A stretch of DNA of 64,000 nt from assembly GCA_963718355.1 (NCBI GenBank), contig CAVQZA010000009.1, positions 1-64,000 on the forward strand. Direction: 5' to 3'. Below are positions 17,216 to 25,501 of the stretch, one piece after another. How positions within the stretch are numbered: position 1 is the first letter of the stretch; every line of letters starts with the position of its first letter. This DNA comes from CAVQZA01 sp963718355. GTDB lineage: Bacteria > Actinomycetota > Thermoleophilia > Gaiellales > Gaiellaceae. The position numbers and the translations under genes are program-made. The notes below the pieces were generated by a model that did no database searches, had not been told where the DNA came from, and saw only the letters and a list, made by a program, of their open reading frames with translations.

Positions 17216-17566
17216 GTGAACCGCAAGGCTTACGCCCTCCTCGCAGTGACGGCGGCTCTCGTCGCGCTCGTAGTCGCTCCGGGGTCCACCGCTCGCGCGA
17301 GAACACAGGTCGTCACGGTGAGGATGACCGAGTTCAGGTTCGCGTTCTCGACCAAGGCGGTGCACCCCGGCAAGGTGACCTTCCGCCTCCTCAACAAGGG
17401 AAAGCTCACACACGATCTGAGAATCGCCGGAAAGACCAGCGCAAAGGTCCAGCCGGGCAAGACCGGCGTACTCGTCGTGACATTGAAGAAGGGCAAGTAC
17501 CCATACCTCTGCACCGTGCCTGGGCACGCGGCCGCCGGCATGAAGGGCGTGCTCACAGTCCCCTAG
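17216..17566 (+). CDS. Secreted cupredoxin (plastocyanin-like copper protein)
   Basis: The 116-residue protein starts at GTG behind AAAGGAG and has a signal peptide (AYALLAVTAALVALVVAPG). The mature cupredoxin domain includes VTVRMTEFRFAFSTKAVHPG and FRLLNKGKLTHDLRIAG, where the first copper His is in THDL. It ends YPYLCTVPGHAAAGMKGVL, with the Cys, His and Met ligands of a type-1 copper site. It would carry electrons outside the membrane. The same C-terminal signature occurs in the cytochrome c fusion at 40,689. Confidence 0.85.
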   Translation: MNRKAYALLAVTAALVALVVAPGSTARARTQVVTVRMTEFRFAFSTKAVHPGKVTFRLLNKGKLTHDLRIAGKTSAKVQPGKTGVLVVTLKKGKYPYLCTVPGHAAAGMKGVLTVP

Positions 17567-17676
17567 GACGACGCGCCTAGCGGCAACGCGCCGTGTGAGC
17601 AAGTCGTCACAAAGCCCGAAGCGAGAGCCTACGGGGCCGGGTGCGCCCCTGACAGCCCGCGCCTAGCGTGAAGCTC

Positions 17677-17964
17677 ATGAAAACGACAGCGAAAGCAACG
17701 AAGCTCGCCCTGGCGCGCAGCCGCGGATTTCTGGCCATCGCCAACGATGGGCCGGTCGGCAAGGTGGAGGCACCCCTCCTCCCGCCCGACGGGGACGCAC
17801 CCGACTTTCTCGTCCTGCGCACGCGCTCCATCTTCCGCCGTCGGCGGCCCGTCGTGTCGGTCGCGCTGGTCGACGAAGTGGACTCGGGGCGCGGTCTCGT
17901 GTTCCTCCGTGGCCGCACGGGGAGCATCAGGCGACTCCCTGAGCACCTGCCCCTGGCGCTCTGA
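17677..17964 (+). CDS. Small PRC-barrel-like protein B
   Basis: The 95-residue protein begins MKTTAKATKLALARSRGFLA and continues NDGPVGKVEAPLLPPDGDAP, then DFLVLRTRSIFRRRRPVVSV, then GSIRRLPEHLPLAL. The segment order matches protein A (13,626-13,943): a Gly-x-Val-Glu turn, a PD-[FY]-L-[IV]-[VL]-R strand, and a closing PE-LPL motif. They are therefore paralogues on either side of the two-component genes. Function unknown. A GTG at 17,668 in frame is an alternative start. Confidence 0.55.
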   Translation: MKTTAKATKLALARSRGFLAIANDGPVGKVEAPLLPPDGDAPDFLVLRTRSIFRRRRPVVSVALVDEVDSGRGLVFLRGRTGSIRRLPEHLPLAL

Positions 17965-17981
17965 GTGGCGGGTGTGGCGGC

Positions 17982-18143
17982 TTGAGGCAAGGATCTGATC
18001 GCCGCGAGACAAAGCGCGAGCTCCGCTGCGCTTCCTGCGGCTACGGAATCGTCATCAGTGGCTCACCCCGACCGTGTCCGATGTGCCGCGCGACGAGCTG
18101 GACACCGGTACGCGGCCGTCGGATCGGCCCTGTGGGCCCGTAG
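17982..18143 (+). CDS. Tiny zinc-ribbon protein
   Basis: A 53-residue frame starting at TTG contains RELRCASCGYGIVISGSPRP and CPMCRATSWTPVRGRR, two CxxC knuckles 17 residues apart. This is a rubredoxin/zinc-ribbon pattern found in many small actinobacterial proteins. It lies 17 bases after protein B and could share its transcript. There is no obvious ribosome site, so the exact start is uncertain. Confidence 0.55.
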   Translation: MRQGSDRRETKRELRCASCGYGIVISGSPRPCPMCRATSWTPVRGRRIGPVGP

Positions 18144-18178
18144 AGATCGTACGAGAGAACCAGGAAGGGGAGATACCG

Positions 18179-18348
18179 ATGAAAAAAACGAACATGAGAA
18201 CACATCGAGGCGGTGGTACACGACGGTGAGCCGCCCGCTGGCGGCAGTTTCGATCGCTGCGCTCGTGCTCGTGGTGTTCGCGGTTGCCGGGGCGGGTGCG
18301 GCTTCGAGCCGTGAGGCCGCGTCGTTCGCACCCGCCCCAGACGGCTAA
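18179..18348 (+). CDS. Small secreted or membrane peptide interrupted at a poly-A run
   Basis: An ATG behind AGGAAGGGGAG is followed at once by seven A's. Read literally it stops after 16 codons. With one extra A it becomes an in-frame small protein: MKKNEHENTSRRWYTTVSRP followed by a hydrophobic helix (LAAVSIAALVLVVFAVAGAG) and a short tail ending FAPAPDG. A GTG at 18,226 is the other possible start for the helix part. The next gene begins 12 bases after the stop. The slip may be an assembly error or a length-variable tract. Confidence 0.5.
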
Positions 18349-18360
18349 AGGAGTAGAGAT

Positions 18361-19794
18361 ATGACTCGTTGGATTAAGAAGCGATGGAGCCGCGTCGGAG
18401 CACTCTTCGGCGTCGCCTCAGGCCTTATGCTGGTGGTCGGCTTCGGCGTTCTTGCTGGTGCCGGGACTGCCGCACGCTCGGCCATACCGCAGAACACCTC
18501 CCCACCGACAATCACCGGTACGCCCCAGGAGGGTATTGCGCTGACCGGCTCCACCGGCTCCTGGACAGACAGTCCGACCGGGTTCAGCTACGCCTGGTCG
18601 CGCTGTGACCAGACCGGTGGAAGTTGCGCGAACATCAGCGCCGCCACCAACGCCTCTTACACGCTGACAACGGCGGATGTCGGCAACACCGTGCGAGTGC
18701 AGGTGCAAGCGATGAACGCGGAAGGTTCTGCTTCGGCAACATCCGTTCCGACCGCAGTGATAGCCGCAGCGACGAGCGGAGGGGAGCCGCAGAACACTTC
18801 CCTGCCGACCGTCGCCGGTACAGCACAAGTGGGTCAAGCCCTGACGGGAAGCAAGGGCACCTGGGCCAACACCCCAACCGACTACAACTACTTCTGGTCT
18901 CGATGCGATTCGACGGGTGGCAGTTGCGCGAACATCAGTGGCGCAAACAACGCGACCTACACCGTGACCTCGGCCGATGTCAGCAACACGCTCCGCTTCA
19001 AGGTGCAGGCAACCAACGCAAGCGGCTCAACCTTCGCGTCATCCGTCCCGACCGCAGTGGTCGCCACAGCCGTCAGTTCCGTGCCCCAAGCGACCTCCCT
19101 ACCGGTGGTCACGGGCACGGCTCAGGTCGGCAAGAGGTTGGCCGGAGACCGAGGCCGCTGGACGAACAGTCCTACCGACTACAACTACGTCTGGACGCGA
19201 TGCGCCACCGATGGAGGAAGCTGCGTCAACATCAGTGGCGCCAACGCCGTCTCTTACGTGCTCACCACAGCCGACGTCGGCCACAGGCTCCGCTTCAAAG
19301 TCCAAGCAACTAACAACGCCGGCGCCACCGTTGCATCGTCCGCCGCGACCGCAGTGGTCGTTCCAGCAACCGTCTCCCCGCCACCTCCACCCACGACCGG
19401 CTGCCCCAGCGGCACCGGCCCCGTGCTGGTGACCGGTGTATCCTCCCCGGCACGGCTTCTTATTGATCTGCAGCAGTCGAGCCCAACGGTCGTGACCCGG
19501 GGGACGTCGCAACTGATCGTCCGCTACCACGTCTCGGCCTGCGGCGGCCGCTCGGTACAAGGTGCATTCGTCTATGCGACGGCCACACCGTTCAGCCAAC
19601 TCTCGGTCCCTCCCGAGGCGCCAACCAACAGCAGCGGCTGGGCAGAACTCGATTTCCGCATGCTCAGCGGCTTCCCCGTCAGCTCCAAACAACAGCTAAT
19701 CGCGATCTTCGCGAGAGCACGCAAACCCGGCGAGAACCTCCTCGGCGGCATCTCCACCCGCCGCCTCTTCTCGATACAAGTCCGACAGCGCTAA
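18361..19794 (+). CDS. Secreted protein with three tandem Ig-like repeats
   Basis: The 477-residue protein has an N-terminal signal or anchor helix (GVASGLMLVVGFGVLAGAG). Three copies of a module of about 96 residues follow, each running from P-QNTS-P-ITGT-type sequence through SYAWSRCDQTGGSCANIS to TADVGNTVRVQVQAMNAEGS. Each module carries a CDxxGGxC-type cysteine pair, probably a disulfide. The last 130 residues form a separate C-terminal domain with two Cys. Such Ig-like repeats are typical of cell-surface adhesion or matrix proteins. An intact hairpin terminator follows. Confidence 0.8.
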   Translation: MTRWIKKRWSRVGALFGVASGLMLVVGFGVLAGAGTAARSAIPQNTSPPTITGTPQEGIALTGSTGSWTDSPTGFSYAWSRCDQTGGSCANISAATNASYTLTTADVGNTVRVQVQAMNAEGSASATSVPTAVIAAATSGGEPQNTSLPTVAGTAQVGQALTGSKGTWANTPTDYNYFWSRCDSTGGSCANISGANNATYTVTSADVSNTLRFKVQATNASGSTFASSVPTAVVATAVSSVPQATSLPVVTGTAQVGKRLAGDRGRWTNSPTDYNYVWTRCATDGGSCVNISGANAVSYVLTTADVGHRLRFKVQATNNAGATVASSAATAVVVPATVSPPPPPTTGCPSGTGPVLVTGVSSPARLLIDLQQSSPTVVTRGTSQLIVRYHVSACGGRSVQGAFVYATATPFSQLSVPPEAPTNSSGWAELDFRMLSGFPVSSKQQLIAIFARARKPGENLLGGISTRRLFSIQVRQR

Positions 19795-19808
19795 CCAACC
19801 CGCCAAAC

Positions 19809-19834
19809 GGGGCGGCGAAACCAACCGCCGCCCC
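19809..19834. terminator. Hairpin terminator after the Ig-like gene
   Basis: GGGGCGGCG at 19,809-19,817 pairs perfectly with CGCCGCCCC at 19,826-19,834 around an eight-base loop. It starts 15 bases after the stop. There is no T-run. Confidence 0.6.
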
Positions 19835-19882
19835 CAACATATCTCTATTCCTTTAGCCGCCTGGGGTCGGGTGACCGATGCC

Positions 19883-20582
19883 TCACGAGGATGCGCACAC
19901 CGAATGGCGCACCGTCTCAGCCACGCCTCGCAGGGAATCGGCGAGGAGGTTGGCGGCGCTGCTGATCGCGTGGTCCCCCGCGGCATGTCCTTCGGTGTCG
20001 TTGATGTGTTTGAGGGAGTCGATGTCGCCGAACAAGAGAGTGAATCCGTGTTTGCCCGATGCGCGCCTTGTCAGCTCATCGTCGAAGCCCCGGCTGTTGA
20101 GAAGACCTTGTCAGGTGATCGCGTTCGGCGAGAGTCTGTAATCGGGTGAGCGCGGCTCGATTACGCGTGGCAAACCAGCCGAACGCGGCACCGACAATCA
20201 CAAACATGACCAGGCGAATCGATGTCACCGTCGTGAGTAGCGACGCTGAAGGAGTGTGCGGATTCAGCCAAATCGCAGTCGAGTAGAGCCCAGACGCAAC
20301 CACGCCACCCAGGGCACCGGTCAGCGGACCGCCGGCAAGGGCGGCGAACAGGATCGCGAGGTAGAAGAGATGCCCGGTCCCAAGACCAGGCCGCTCAACG
20401 AACAAGACCAAGACAAAGATCGCCGCAAACAGCACCACAGAGATCAGGGCAAGCAAATAACTCCGAGTGATCAGACCGATCACCACCACCAGGTCAGCCA
20501 CCACCAGGTCAGCGCAAGGGGGCGTCTGGCCCAAAGCGAGCGGCCGAGTCGATCCTCTGCCGTACGCCCGGCCTGTCTTCAT
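19883..20582 (-). pseudogene. Membrane diguanylate cyclase remnant lacking the GGDEF motif
   Basis: The N-terminal 150 residues form a membrane sensor with several helices (VVVIGLITRSYLLALISVVL, LFYLAILFAALAGGPLTGAL). At LAERDHLT, the conserved entry to a GGDEF domain, the frame shifts near 20,110. It then continues as LLNSRGFDDELTRRASGKHG and LLFGDIDSLKHINDTEGHAA. The sequence stops at 19,883 before the GG[DE]EF active loop, so no cyclic-di-GMP synthesis is possible. A perfect duplication of about 15 bases near 20,495 adds a DLVVADLVV repeat. Both a frameshift and a 3' truncation mark it as a remnant. Confidence 0.7.
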
Positions 20583-20760
20583 AACGGAGCCTGTGTTCGC
20601 TCATTGCTTTTCTAATCGGCCACCAGCTCTACCCGACGCAGCCAACCGGCGTCCGGGCTGCGCGTGCCACAAGCAACGGAGCCGCTAGGTCTCGAAGTGG
20701 CGCTCGGAGTGGCCGCACAGAACGCAACGGAGATGATGGCTCGACCCCGGGTTTGCGCGC

Positions 20761-21630
20761 TCACTCGCTGAAGCCAATCGACTTCAGCCGGACCTGCACC
20801 AAGCGCATCGCCTCCTCGTAGAACTCCTGCGCGCTCACGCCATACCCGGACTCCGCCAGGCCCGACAAATGCTCGTTGGCGGTCGCCAGCATCTCGACAG
20901 CAAGCGCGAAGAACTCCTCGGCGAGCGCGGCGATCAGCGCGCGCGTGTGATCGGGATCTAGGTCCATCCTGTGGCGGAGGTACGAGACGCCGATGCCGAT
21001 GTGCCGCGACTCGTCTCTCGAGACACGCCGCTGGCCCTCGCTCAACCCCGGGAAGCCAGCAAAGCGCTCGTACTGCCGCGCCGCGAGATGCTGGCCTGTC
21101 CGCGCAATCACACCCTCGCCGATCAAGTGGTAGGCGACGACGGCCTGGAGAAACGTGTCCTCATCCTGCCTCTCCAGAAGAGGCAGAGTCCACTCCTCGA
21201 GCTTGTCGTAGAGCAAAATCTTCGAAACAGGATCGAGCCCCCGATCCGCCAACTCGCGCACCGCGTCGATCCCGCCCCGAACGCCGAACACCTGCTCATA
21301 CACCCGCAGAACCGCCATTAGATGACGATGCTCGTCCGCGACTTGGGTCGCCAGCAGAAGCTGCATCTCCCAGCTGGGAGCAGCAAGCAGGAACGGCGCG
21401 AGCAACCGCGCGACATTGAACTCGGCGTGGAATCGATGTGCGAACAGCCACACAAAGCCATCTCTGTCTCGCTCGTTCATCGCCGCAAACGTCGCAGCAT
21501 CCGGTCCCAGATCGATCGCTAGCGGCGACCACTGTGTCCGCTCCCAATGCGCATACAGAGCCGCGAACGGCGTCGCGCGATCCTCGAGCTCGAGCTCCTC
21601 GATCGGTTCTGTCACACCATCGATCCTCAT
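20761..21630 (-). CDS. Ferritin-like di-iron protein (ribonucleotide reductase R2-like)
   Basis: The 289-residue all-helical protein carries iron ligands in the R2/ferritin-like arrangement: RFHAEFNVARLLAPF, then VADEHRHLMAVLRVYEQVF, then LIGEGVIARTG, then RDESRHIGIGVSYLRH. The repeated D-E-x-R-H (DEHRH, DESRH) pairs are the signature of a carboxylate-bridged di-iron centre. R2lox and related oxidases share this plan. The N-terminus lacks the long R2 extension and no large-subunit gene is nearby, so a stand-alone oxidase or N-oxygenase is more likely than ribonucleotide reduction. The reading frame is intact. Confidence 0.75.
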   Translation of the reverse strand: MRIDGVTEPIEELELEDRATPFAALYAHWERTQWSPLAIDLGPDAATFAAMNERDRDGFVWLFAHRFHAEFNVARLLAPFLLAAPSWEMQLLLATQVADEHRHLMAVLRVYEQVFGVRGGIDAVRELADRGLDPVSKILLYDKLEEWTLPLLERQDEDTFLQAVVAYHLIGEGVIARTGQHLAARQYERFAGFPGLSEGQRRVSRDESRHIGIGVSYLRHRMDLDPDHTRALIAALAEEFFALAVEMLATANEHLSGLAESGYGVSAQEFYEEAMRLVQVRLKSIGFSE

Positions 21631-21837
21631 CTACTGTGTCCTCCGTCACTCGTGACACCATGGCCGAACACTCGTCCCTCGGCCCCGGCAGCATCTCACG
21701 GTCACACAGCGTGGAGGTGACGCTCGAACCTGCGCCACCCCTAACGGCGCCTCTACCGATCCTCAAGTGCCGCCGCAGCGCCACAACCTATCGAGACAAC
21801 TCCAGGGCTCGTACCTCGAACCCTAGTTTCGCGGCGC

Positions 21838-21978
21838 GTGGCGGTCGGGGTTGCGGCCGGTCTCGGCCTCTCCGCGTTCCTCGCACGCCGGGACATCGCT
21901 GCGTGGTGGGTGCTCCCCGTCGCCGTGGCACTGGTGCTGATCCTGTCGCTTCGGCGAGCAACACGCGGTGCCGACTGA
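21838..21978 (+). CDS. Possible 46-residue membrane peptide
   Basis: A GTG-started frame reads VAVGVAAGLGLSAFLARRD, then WWVLPVAVALVLILSLRRAT, ending in Gly-Ala-Asp. Two hydrophobic segments with a basic tail suggest a small membrane protein or the end of a lost gene. No ribosome site is convincing. Confidence 0.3.
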   Translation: MAVGVAAGLGLSAFLARRDIAAWWVLPVAVALVLILSLRRATRGAD

Positions 21979-22040
21979 AGCTGCGCGATCGCTTACGGCC
22001 TAGGGCATCGTTTCGGATAAGCGTGTCGATGAGTTCGCGT

Positions 22041-23714
22041 TCAGTTGTGCGGGAGGTGGAGGTAGTTCGCGAGTCCCGCGTCGGTTGCAGTGCTGCGGTG
22101 GAGAGCGAGCCGGTCAAGGCTCAGCGAAGATTGGTGGCGAACTCGGCTGTTGATGATGGTGTCGATGTCGGGGAGTCGGGCGGTGGTGCGTGAGATGTGG
22201 GCGGGACGGTGTGGTGGATGGGTGCGGGCGTGGTTGATTGCTTGGCTGTAGGCGTCGACTTGGTCGTCGTGTCTGCCGTTTGGGAAGGTTGCGGCTTCTT
22301 CGATGAGTTGGGCGACCCAGTCCGGTGCCTGGTAGCCGGTGGCGTCGGGTGTTTTGCGGCCGGGGACGAAGATGTTGCCGGCCTCCAGCGGTGGTGAGGC
22401 GGCCATCGCACGGGTGATCTTGTCGGCGTTGACGGGGACGGCGAGGACGCCGGGGAGTTCGCGTTTGAGTTCGGTGATGATGTCGATGCCGTTGGCGGAC
22501 TTCTCGATCAGGATCTTGTGTGGTGTGCGGGGCCAGCGGCGTTCGACCCACTGATAGGCGGCACGCATCGCGTCCTTGGTTGCTTGCAGGTTCGCCTTCT
22601 GCCGGTAGCTGTAGAGGAGGTAGCGATCGGCACCGTGGATACCCCAGACCTGTCCGACGACGTAGTCGCTTGTGGTTGTGTCTTTGAAGGCGGTGTCCCA
22701 GCTTGCGAGGATCAGCTGGAACGGTGGCAGCCGCTGGATCTGGGCCTCGTTGAGGAGGTCGGGGTTGTAGTAGTTCCACCAGGCCCGTTTGAGGAGTTCA
22801 CCTTCGAGGGCTGCCGGTCGCTGCTGGAGCTGTCCGGCAGCGCGGAACGACCCCATCGTCTCCTCGATCTTTTTCAGCTCCTGCTCAGGCACGTGCTGTG
22901 GCCAGAGCAGCTCGCCCTCCGTGATACGGGGATCGTCCGGCCAGACAAACGGATGTGCCGCTTCGTAGCGGGCCGGGAGGCAGAGGTGTGTCCAGCCGTC
23001 CCGTTCGAAGAGATGACCGGAGAGATCGCGTTCGTGGAGCCGTTGCATCACGACGACCTCGACACCGGTCTTGGGGTCGTTGAAGCGGAACCCAAGCGTT
23101 CCGTCATGCCAGTCGGTCACTCGCGCGCGCGCGAGCGCGGATAGTGCCTCTTCGGCTTTGTGGGGGTCGTCGATGATGATCACGTCACCGCCCTCACCGG
23201 TTGCCTCGCCACCGACTGAGGTCGCGATCCGAACACCACCGAGGGTGTTTTCGTAGCGGTTCATCCGGTTCACGTCGTCCTTGAGTACGACTCGCGGCCA
23301 GTGCTCCTGGTACCAGGGTGAGCGGAGAAGGTTTCGGCTCTTGATCGCGTCGCGCTCAGCGAGACTCACACCGTAGGAGGCGCTAAGGAACCGGGTCTGC
23401 GGGGTATGCGTCCACCACCACGGCGCCCAAAACACCGAGACAAGAAGCGACTTCCCGTGCCGCGGCGGCATGTTGATCACAAGTCGGCGGATCTCACCCC
23501 TCGCGGCAGCTTGGAGGTGGTCGCAGATGGCATCGATGTGCCAGTTCGCGACAAAGGGGGCCGGCTCAACGACCGGCCAGGCAGCCTCAACGAAGGAACG
23601 CAGATCTCCGCTCCACTCCGATCCACGCTCGGCCCGGATGATCTCGGCCCGCCTCCGCTCGAGCGCTGCCCGCACCTCCGCGACCGAGTACTCAACCAGC
23701 GGCATCCTCACCAC
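22041..23714 (-). CDS. terL: Phage terminase large subunit
   Basis: The 557-residue protein has the TerL ATPase motifs: Walker A in MPPRHGKSLLVSVFWAPWWW, Walker B in GGDVIIIDDPHKAEEALS, and an adenine-binding region before it. The C-terminal RNase-H-like nuclease supplies acidic residues in ILASWDTAFK and in GRHDDQVDAYSQAI. TerL packages phage DNA into proheads. The frame is intact. The start is either 23,714 or the internal ATG at 23,705. It overlaps the small-subunit gene by 23 bases. No portal, capsid or tail genes follow, so only the packaging end of a prophage remains. Confidence 0.9.
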   Translation of the reverse strand: MVRMPLVEYSVAEVRAALERRRAEIIRAERGSEWSGDLRSFVEAAWPVVEPAPFVANWHIDAICDHLQAAARGEIRRLVINMPPRHGKSLLVSVFWAPWWWTHTPQTRFLSASYGVSLAERDAIKSRNLLRSPWYQEHWPRVVLKDDVNRMNRYENTLGGVRIATSVGGEATGEGGDVIIIDDPHKAEEALSALARARVTDWHDGTLGFRFNDPKTGVEVVVMQRLHERDLSGHLFERDGWTHLCLPARYEAAHPFVWPDDPRITEGELLWPQHVPEQELKKIEETMGSFRAAGQLQQRPAALEGELLKRAWWNYYNPDLLNEAQIQRLPPFQLILASWDTAFKDTTTSDYVVGQVWGIHGADRYLLYSYRQKANLQATKDAMRAAYQWVERRWPRTPHKILIEKSANGIDIITELKRELPGVLAVPVNADKITRAMAASPPLEAGNIFVPGRKTPDATGYQAPDWVAQLIEEAATFPNGRHDDQVDAYSQAINHARTHPPHRPAHISRTTARLPDIDTIINSRVRHQSSLSLDRLALHRSTATDAGLANYLHLPHN

Positions 23715-24177
23715 CCGCCTTCTCCGTCAGGGCAAGTAGCTGCTCAAGCTCATCAACGGTCAGCTTGTCCGGATCGAAGTGCGTCGCAGCAGCGATCCGA
23801 AACGCTCCCTCATCAGCGTTTGCGATCTCATGCCGCTCGCGCCTGCCATAGATCTTTGGTAGCCGACGCTCGAGCCGCCACGCCGCCGCATGCCAATCCT
23901 CCTTCGCGGCCTCGCCGATGATCAGGGTGTCACGAGCCTCCCACTCCGCGAGTGCAAGCTCGATCGCCTCCGCGAACTCGACGTAATGCGGCTCCGCTCC
24001 GGCAGCACGGCCTAACTGGATCCACCGGTAATAAGTACGTGCACCAATGCCGCAATAGACAGCGGCAACTTCAGGCCGAACACCAGCACGAACGGCATCA
24101 CATATCCGTTGCTGAAGCTCCGCTGTCAGCTTCAAGGGTGCCCCACCGGGATTGTTGTGTTCGGACTCAGTCGCCAT
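23692..24177 (-). CDS. Phage terminase small subunit-like HTH protein
   Basis: The 161-residue protein begins MATESEHNNPGGAPLKLTAE and contains a helix-turn-helix (CDAVRAGVRPEVAAVYCGIG, then ARTYYRWIQLGRAAG) like those of TerS DNA-recognition domains. A long acidic helical C-terminus follows. Its place immediately upstream of TerL, overlapping it, supports the call. TerS recognises the packaging site and loads TerL. Its start overlaps the end of the methyltransferase remnant by 11 bases. Confidence 0.75.
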   Translation of the reverse strand: MATESEHNNPGGAPLKLTAELQQRICDAVRAGVRPEVAAVYCGIGARTYYRWIQLGRAAGAEPHYVEFAEAIELALAEWEARDTLIIGEAAKEDWHAAAWRLERRLPKIYGRRERHEIANADEGAFRIAAATHFDPDKLTVDELEQLLALTEKAGGEDAAG

Positions 24178-25426
24178 TGGTGAACTGCTCCCAGCGGCGG
24201 CGGATCAGGTCGCAGAAGACCGGGTCGATCTCCATCGCGTAGCAGCGCCGGCCGGTCTGCTCAGCAGCGATCACGGCGGTACCACTGCCCGCGAACGGGT
24301 CGTACAGCGCCTCGCCCGCTACCAGGTGGTTCTCGATCGGCCGCACAAACAACGCCGTTGGCTTCTGGGTCGGATGATCGACCCTGGAATCACCCGCACC
24401 GCCCGCCGCGGCCATCGATCATCTTCGGGCTCGGCTCCGTCCACACCGTCGACTGGTTCTTCGGGCCAAGCCACGGAACCGTGACACCGCGCCGTTTCGC
24501 GTACCAGCACGGCTCGTGGCGCCAGTTGTAGTCCTGCCTGGAGAGTGCGAAGAGGCCCTTGTCCCAGATGATCTGCTGCTTGACCTCCAGGCCGATCCGC
24601 TCGAGGCCGGCCTGTACCTCGCAGGCATGGGCTGAGGCATGGAACACGTAGATCACCGTGCAGGAGGGGACAAGCTCGAAGGCGGCACTCCAGTCAGCTC
24701 GACCGTCGGCAGTGATGCTCGTCGTCCGATGCTCCTCCCCACGTCCGCGCCGAGCGCCGGCGACCCGCCTCGCCTCGATCGACGGATCGGTTCAGGCCCG
24801 CCCGGTCACGCCAGCCGTTATCGAGGCTCACGCCGTACGGCGGATCGGTCAGGATCAGGATCGGCTCCTCGCCTGCAAGCAGCTCGGCGACGTGCTCCGG
24901 GTTCGTCGCATCCCCGCACATCAATCGGTGCTCGCCGAGCTCGTACACCTCGCCGAGTTTCGAGTCCGGCACACCGTCGTCCTGGGCCGGAAGCGCGTCT
25001 GGGTCCTTGTCGCGCTGAAGGAAGCGCCGCAGGAGCGCATCGGTCTCAACACGTTCAAAGCCGGTCAGGTCGAGGTTCGCCGCCGCGGGCGTGCAACTCA
25101 GCCAGAATCTCGGCGGCGAGATCATCATCGTCCTCGCCGAAGCCGCGGTTGTCCAAAAACATCCAGGTGTTCGCGCGAACCTCGTCGAGATCAACGAACA
25201 CCGCCGGGATCTCCTCCCAACCAAGCTCGCGGGCTCCCGCGAGCCGCTGGTTGCCGGCGATCACGGTGCCATCGAGAAGCGCGATCACCGGACGCACGTC
25301 GAGCAACTCCCGCTCGGCGACAAGGACCCGCTTCAGTTGGGCCATCCGTGCCGGGCTGATCCGTCTGGGATTCCGCGGATTCGCCTTCAGATCCGCCACC
25401 CGCGCCAACACCACCTCAAGCTCCAT
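24167..25426 (-). pseudogene. ParB-N-domain/DNA methyltransferase fusion, frameshifted
   Basis: From the ATG at 25,426 (MELEVVLARVADLKANPRNP) the protein starts with a ParB-like N-terminal domain containing VIALLDGTVIAGNQRLAGAR. A frame change near 25,088 leads to LGEVYELGEHRLMCGDATNP and LILTDPPYGVSLDNGW, the catalytic TDPPYG of an amino-methyltransferase. Further changes near 24,710 and 24,410 lead to WDKGLFALSRQDYNWRHEPC and finally HPTQKPTAL and YDPFAGSGTAVIAAEQTGRR, the SAM-binding end. ParB-methylase fusions are common in phages. All motifs survive, so either decay is recent or the shifts are assembly errors. Confidence 0.75.
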
Positions 25427-25501
25427 CACGATCAACCTCCAATCGATACCTCGTGGGTCAGTATCGACAGTGTCGCCGCAACATACGATAGCTATGCCAG
25501 A

